From positions 7,688 to 71,687 of the forward strand of contig JANRLQ010000031.1 in assembly GCA_033762375.1 (NCBI GenBank): a stretch of DNA of 64,000 nucleotides, read 5' to 3'. This DNA comes from RDXT01 sp033762375 (GTDB lineage Bacteria; Bacteroidota; Bacteroidia; J057). The notes beneath the pieces were generated by a model. It saw only the letters and a list, made by a program, of their open reading frames with translations, was not told the DNA's origin and did not search any database. A program made the position numbers and the translations under genes. This document shows, piece after piece, positions 62,710-64,000 of the stretch; positions within the stretch are counted from its first letter, which is position 1; every line of letters begins with the position of its first letter.

Positions 62710-62847
62710 TGCTGGTAACACGGGTTTTGCGTCAGGCGGGGTGATGTGCAAACTTGGAGCTTTGTGTTTCTATTCAAGTTCAGTGTTTATTGACAGTTTT
62801 GTGCTTCGAAACCCGCCCGAACGCAAAGCCCGAAAACGTTACCAGCA
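62710..62847. repeat. 138-bp imperfect palindrome, possible recombination site
   Basis: The outer arms TGCTGGTAAC (62710-62719) and GTTACCAGCA (62838-62847) are exact reverse complements. Inside them, CGGGTTTTGCGT (62721-62732) pairs with ACGCAAAGCCCG (62821-62832) with one mismatch, and GGCGGG (62735-62740) pairs with CCCGCC (62812-62817). The central 70 bp is unpaired and includes AGTTTTGTGCTTCGAAA, which recurs after cassette gene 2. The overall design resembles integron attC sites, but the ends are not the RYYYAAC / GTTRRRY consensus. Confidence 0.75.
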
Positions 62848-62875
62848 AGCTTAATAGACAGATACGACAAAGAAT

Positions 62876-63532
62876 ATGACACCAGAAGAATTTGTAAAGA
62901 ACTTTTATTTAGAACGAAAATCACTTGTCGACTTTTATTTAAGATCTGGCAACCAGACTGACGTTTCTATACTAATGGCAGACTTACAACTTGACGAACA
63001 GAAAACTGAAAAACTTCGACAAATATTGAGTGGCGTTTTAAGAGATGTATTTTACACAACTTTGTTAGGACTTAGCGGAGAAGCTCAAATCGGAGAAAGA
63101 CAAGAAACATATAAGATTGAAGACGAAAACGGTAATGAACTGGCAGGTGGAGAAATCGAAAGTTATGCTTGGGAATATTTTCACAACAACAAATTTGAGT
63201 TTGACAATTCAAATGCAGATTTTATTGCAACATTGACATACAAGACAACAGAACAAGGCGGAAGAAAAACAGCAGCTAAAACTGGATATAGACCACAAGT
63301 GAAATTTGACTTTGATGAAATGCAAACTTCAGGACAACAAACCTTTATTGACAGAGAACTTGTTTTCCCGGGTGACACAGTTGAAGCGGAAATTAAAATA
63401 CACTCTGTTGACCATTTCGCAAATCGACTGACAGAGAAAATGCAATTTGAATTTAGAGAAGGTGCGACCGTAATTGGAACGGGAATAATTAAACGAATCA
63501 TTAATGACAAACTCAAAAAAGCCAGCAGGTAA
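62876..63532 (+). CDS. Cassette gene 2: protein with EF-Tu domain III-like C-terminus
   Basis: A 218-residue AT-rich protein. The N-terminal half is charged and helical (FVKNFYLERKSLVDFYL, KTEKLRQILSGVLRDVF) with no family recognised. The C-terminal 110 residues follow the EF-Tu domain III pattern: FIATLTYKTTEQGGRKT aligns with the start of that domain, GYRPQVKFDF with its NYRPQFYF strand, VFPGDTVEAEI with the MPGDN strand and FEFREGATVIGTGIIKRI with its final FAIREGG...GAGVV strand. There is no G domain. It may bind EF-Tu partners such as tRNA or EF-Ts, or mimic EF-Tu to a toxin or drug. That is inference. Confidence 0.7.
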   Translation: MTPEEFVKNFYLERKSLVDFYLRSGNQTDVSILMADLQLDEQKTEKLRQILSGVLRDVFYTTLLGLSGEAQIGERQETYKIEDENGNELAGGEIESYAWEYFHNNKFEFDNSNADFIATLTYKTTEQGGRKTAAKTGYRPQVKFDFDEMQTSGQQTFIDRELVFPGDTVEAEIKIHSVDHFANRLTEKMQFEFREGATVIGTGIIKRIINDKLKKASR

Positions 63533-63600
63533 CAGGCATTTAGCAAAAAAGTAGGTTCAGTGCTTAATTGAAGTTTTGTGCTTCGAAATCTGCCACGTTG
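63524..63600. repeat. Second, degenerate or truncated copy of the cassette repeat
   Basis: Begins AGCAGGTAACAGGCA at the very end of cassette gene 2. It contains GGTTCAGTGCTTAATTGAAGTTTTGTGCTTCGAAAT (63554-63589), closely matching 62778-62812. The right arm is short (CTGCCACGTTG) and stops where the IS fragment begins. Confidence 0.65.
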
Positions 63601-63610
63601 TCCTCTTCCC

Positions 63611-63853
63611 CTATGCCGCTACCACGGAAGAGTAGAAATTCTCTTTGGTTTCTTCAAACTCATCCGGGGTGAGGTACCCCAGGGAGCTGTGCGGGCAGAC
63701 GCTGTTACAGGTCATCCACCAGTGCTGGATCTCCTGGTTGGGGACCTCCAGGCTCTCAAACCACCCTAAGTGGAGGCACTCCCTGCGGAGGGTGCCGTTG
63801 AGACGCTTGATAATGCCATTTTGGGTGGGGGTCAACATGGCCAGAATCTCCAT
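63611..63853 (-). pseudogene. IS3-family transposase C-terminal fragment
   Basis: Eighty residues of the integrase core end of an IS3-type transposase: RLNGTLRRECLHLGWFESLE, QEIQHWWMTCNSV and HSSLGYLTPDEF. The catalytic Glu that normally sits in NGFIERFNG is Lys here (NGIIKRLNG), and the DDE Asp residues and the whole N-terminal part are missing. The frame stays open to about 63900 with no transposase-like start. A dead remnant. Confidence 0.85.
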
Positions 63854-63908
63854 GCCTCCCAGGGCTTGCGCATCTTCAACAAATAGAATATTTTTCTAAA
63901 AAAAGAAG

Positions 63909-64000
63909 ATGAACAGCCCATTGGAGTCTCTTTCGGACTATTTTGGCGGGATGACAGATCTGCGCAAGGCCCCTCAGGTACGCTATCCGCTCCCCGAAAT
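63909..64000 (+). CDS. ISAs1-like transposase, N-terminal part (cut by window edge)
   Basis: The open frame begins ATG at 63909 and runs to the edge. It encodes MNSPLESLSDYFGGMTDL, then RKAPQVRYPLPE, which resembles the N-terminal region of ISAs1-family (H-repeat-associated) transposases, where a DPR...RYPL-type segment precedes the DDE domain. Only 30 residues are visible, so the call is tentative. It diverges from the IS3 fragment, suggesting one element inserted next to or into the other. Confidence 0.55.
   Translation, partial: MNSPLESLSDYFGGMTDLRKAPQVRYPLPE

Noticed and set aside
62710..62847. Canonical integron attC site
   Set aside because: The outer ends would need RYYYAAC and GTTRRRY; they read TGGTAAC and GTTACCA, so only the general architecture is shared.
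1..64000. tRNA, rRNA, riboswitch or CRISPR array
   Set aside because: Reading the intergenic stretches showed no cloverleaf with TTCGA-type arm, no regularly spaced repeats and no recognisable riboswitch core; a tRNAscan/Infernal run would be needed to exclude weak candidates.

Overview
The window comes from a moderately GC-rich member of the Bacteroidota. The evidence is a SusC/SusD outer-membrane pair, proteins with type IX secretion sorting domains of both type A (13499-14107) and type B (51526-51906), a periplasmic-propeller/Y_Y_Y histidine kinase, several lipoproteins, and promoters of the TTTG / TAnnTTTG type with little Shine-Dalgarno signal. Genus cannot be called from the sequence alone. 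About 50 protein-coding genes are supported. I saw no rRNA, tRNA or CRISPR array.

Layout. 1-2.8 kb: beta-propeller protein (cut by the left edge), a glycosyltransferase overlapping a divergent PTPS-like protein, and an orphan phnZ-type phosphonate oxygenase. 2.9-7.2 kb: secreted S9 peptidase, rhomboid protease, secreted NTF2-like protein. 7.3-13 kb: a signalling operon of propeller histidine kinase, REC-LytS-type kinase and REC-class III nucleotide cyclase. 13.5-17.2 kb: a T9SS cargo protein, a small secreted protein, a lipoprotein and a BioD-like/DRTGG ATPase. 17.2-22 kb: SusD and SusC. 22.6-26 kb: cydAB, and an Uma2-family gene bracketed by a 62-bp duplication of the cydB 3' end. 26-31 kb: dxs and sucA. 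31-38.6 kb: DUF3592 protein, thioesterase, a double-AAA CbbX-like ATPase, an AraC-type HTH protein, a GT-C membrane enzyme, endonuclease V, a MITE-like element and a Bcp peroxiredoxin. 38.7-40.9 kb: a dgcN-dgcA-like pair, probably for D-glutamate use. 40.9-46.1 kb: ABC exporter, thioredoxin-like protein, methyltransferase, TatD hydrolase and a SHOCT-like protein. 46.3-51.9 kb: an alpha/beta-hydrolase lacking its nucleophile, overlapping a PEP-synthase/rifampin-phosphotransferase-like protein, then a large AAA ATPase and a protein that is only a signal peptide plus a type B sorting domain. 52-54.6 kb: M50 protease-TPR, YwbE and RluA. 54.6-62 kb: MFS transporter, a three-gene membrane glycan/lipid cluster (GT-C, flippase-like, UDP-galactopyranose-mutase-like), and a serine hydrolase.

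Right end (62.1-64 kb): composition drops sharply to AT-rich. Two small genes each follow the same short sequence and are separated by a 138-bp imperfect palindrome whose core recurs after the second gene. This looks like a mobile gene-cassette array whose sites do not match canonical integron attC ends. The second cassette encodes a protein whose C-terminal half resembles EF-Tu domain III. The array runs into a degenerate IS3-type transposase fragment and the start of an ISAs1-like transposase. It is the strongest candidate for something undescribed. The hydrolase-like/kinase-like pair at 46.3-49.2 kb is second.
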